A stretch of 6,616 nt of DNA from Chloroflexota bacterium. GTDB taxonomy: Bacteria > Chloroflexota > Limnocylindria > QHBO01. Shown here piece after piece: positions 5,254-6,616 of this stretch. A program made the position numbers and the translations under genes. The notes beneath the pieces are model-generated. The model was not told the origin of the DNA. It saw only the letters and a list, made by a program, of their open reading frames with translations, and did not search any database. Numbering within the stretch: position 1 is the stretch's first letter; every line of letters starts with the position of its first letter. Location: contig JACDHU010000099.1 in NCBI GenBank assembly GCA_013820865.1, positions 1 through 6,616 on the forward strand, given 5' to 3'.

Positions 5254-6598
5254 AGTAGGCGGCGATCTCTTCGCGCGCGGCGACCGTGTAAAAGCGGGTG
5301 TTGGCCTTGCGGAACTGGAGTGGAACCTCACCGATCGGTCCGTTGCGGTGCTTGGCAACCTTGGCCTTGATGAGCTCCACCTCAGCTTCGGGGTTCTGCT
5401 CGCCATCGCGGTAGAGAAAGATCACGACGTCGCTGTCCTGTTCGATGCTGCCTGAGTCGCGCAGGTCCGACAGTCGCGGCTCGGCCGTGCCGCGCTGCTC
5501 GACGCCACGCGAGAGCTGGCTGAGCGCGACGACCGGGACCTTGAGCTCGCGAGCCAGCTGCTTGAGCCCACGACTGATCTCGCTGACCTCCTGGACGCGA
5601 TTCGCATCCTTGTTCGAAGTCGAGGCCTGCATGAGCTGGAGGTAGTCGACGATGACGAGATCAAGGCCGTGCTGCTCAGCCTCCAGGCGTCGCGCCTTGG
5701 TGCGCAGCTCCATGACCGATAGCGCCGGCGAGTCGTCGATCCACATCGGCGCCGTGGCCATGTCGTTCATGACCATCGCGATCTTGCTCCAATCGGTTTC
5801 ATCCACGAAGCCGGTCTGGAGCGGGCGGGGGTTGATGCCGGTCTCGGCGGCGAGAAGGCGCAAGGCGAGCTGCTCCTTGCTCATCTCCAGGCTGAAGACG
5901 GCCACCTTCTTGTTCTCGCGCACCGCGGCGTGCTGCGCAATGTTGAGCGCCATCGAGGTCTTCCCGACCGACGGGCGCGCGGCCAGGATGATCAGGTCCG
6001 ACGGCTGGAGGCCGCCGAGCAGCGCATCGAGCTGGGAGAGCCCGGTGGGCACGCCGAGGATCTGGCCTCGATGCTCGTGCAGGTACTCGAGCCGGTCGTA
6101 CGCCTGGCCGAGAAGGATTGAAAGCGACTCGAAGCCGCCATCAGTCCGGCGCTGGCTGATCTCGAACAGGATCGACTCGGCGCGGTCGATGGCGACCTCG
6201 GCGTCATTTGCCTCCTCGTAGCCGACCGCCGCGATCTTGCCCGCGGCACCGATGAGGTTGCGCAGCACCGCCTTGCGCTCGACGATCCGACCGTAATGCT
6301 CGACGTGCACGGCGGTCGGCACCGAGTTCATGAGCGTCGCCAGGTACGCAGGTCCGCCGATTCCTTCGAGCCGGTCGCGCCGCTTGAGCTCATCGGCGAG
6401 GGTGACGAGGTCGATCGGCTCGCGTTGGCCGTGCAGGGCGAGCATTGCCTCATACACGTCCGCGTGCTGGGCGCGGTAGAAGTCGGCCGGCTTGAGGAAG
6501 TCGCCGACCTTGAGGATGGCGTCGGCGTCGATCAGGATCGAGCCGAGCACACTCTGCTCGGCCTCGACCGCCTGTGGCGCCAGCTTATCGATGCTCAT
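5252..6598 (-). CDS. dnaB: Replicative DNA helicase DnaB
   Basis: DnaB is the hexameric ATP-driven helicase that unwinds DNA at the replication fork and contacts primase. The protein is complete at 448 residues, a normal length. The N-terminal domain (about 8-150) opens with PQAVEAEQSVLGSILID, and the linker-to-RecA transition includes GVPTGLSQLDALLGGLQPSD in parts (about 182-201). Helicase motifs follow in order: Walker A ARPSVGKTS (207-215), SLEMS with the catalytic Glu238, Walker B LVIVDYLQLM with Asp318, ALSQLSRGVEQR (358-369), and RLSDLRDSGSIEQDSDVV (375-392). KHRNGPIG (416-423) carries the Lys/Arg finger. No intein interrupts it, although DnaB is a frequent intein site. The ATG at 6598 has GGAG three bases upstream and gives the standard N-terminus. 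The zinc-ribbon gene follows after about 230 bp; what precedes dnaB is outside the window. Confidence 0.98.
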   Translation of the reverse strand: MSIDKLAPQAVEAEQSVLGSILIDADAILKVGDFLKPADFYRAQHADVYEAMLALHGQREPIDLVTLADELKRRDRLEGIGGPAYLATLMNSVPTAVHVEHYGRIVERKAVLRNLIGAAGKIAAVGYEEANDAEVAIDRAESILFEISQRRTDGGFESLSILLGQAYDRLEYLHEHRGQILGVPTGLSQLDALLGGLQPSDLIILAARPSVGKTSMALNIAQHAAVRENKKVAVFSLEMSKEQLALRLLAAETGINPRPLQTGFVDETDWSKIAMVMNDMATAPMWIDDSPALSVMELRTKARRLEAEQHGLDLVIVDYLQLMQASTSNKDANRVQEVSEISRGLKQLARELKVPVVALSQLSRGVEQRGTAEPRLSDLRDSGSIEQDSDVVIFLYRDGEQNPEAEVELIKAKVAKHRNGPIGEVPLQFRKANTRFYTVAAREEIAAY

Positions 6599-6601
6599 GT
6601 T

Positions 6602-6605
6602 CTCC
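6602..6605 (-). promoter_or_regulatory. Ribosome binding site of dnaB
   Basis: GGAG lies three bases before the ATG at 6598. The spacing is short, but it is the only candidate in the 18 bp visible upstream, and it supports the start. Confidence 0.5.
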
Positions 6606-6616
6606 GAGGCTACGAG

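Noticed and set aside
3958..5258. Plus-strand frames of 317 and 218 codons opposite purA and the zinc-ribbon gene.
   Set aside because: They are antisense shadows of well-identified genes, with no recognisable domain or ribosome binding site.
5252..6598. A possible intein in dnaB, a common insertion target.
   Set aside because: The protein is of normal length and all motifs are contiguous.

Overview
The window is GC-rich bacterial chromosome in which every gene I can support lies on the minus strand. In transcription order, from high to low coordinates, it holds dnaB (replicative helicase), a small four-CxxC zinc-ribbon protein, purA (adenylosuccinate synthetase), an F420/luciferase-like (LLM) oxidoreductase, a poorly coding stretch with two uncertain small ORFs, a two-helix membrane protein, and a class I DNA photolyase that runs off the left edge. 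Combining dnaB, a zinc-ribbon protein and purA with an F420-type enzyme at high GC suggests Chloroflexota (Thermomicrobia/Limnocylindria-like) or, less likely, an actinobacterium. This is inference from gene content and protein flavour, not from a search.

Right part (about 3241-6616): housekeeping genes. dnaB is complete with all helicase motifs. It is followed after about 230 bp by the zinc-ribbon gene, whose start is best placed at a GTG well inside the longest open frame. After 128 bp comes purA, full length, with most catalytic residues present but an altered IMP-binding loop. The LLM oxidoreductase starts 18 bp after the purA stop with a strong ribosome binding site, so these two probably share a transcript.

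Middle (about 1599-2340): about 740 bp with no gene I can name. Two short minus-strand frames (49 codons including stop, and 104 aa) sit 10 bp apart and show partly gene-like codon use, but neither has a recognised domain.

Left part (1-1598): an 86-aa two-helix membrane protein with an ideal ribosome binding site lies 31 bp upstream of the photolyase gene. The photolyase reads as a convincing class I enzyme throughout, but only across two frames. A one-base loss (or two-base gain) near 1001-1003 splits the N-terminal antenna domain from the rest, and the last few dozen residues lie beyond the window.

I saw no CRISPR array, tRNA, rRNA, insertion sequence, phage gene or recognisable defence system, and no evidence of an undescribed system. 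The points most worth checking are the photolyase frameshift, the variant PurA loop, and the two orphan small ORFs.
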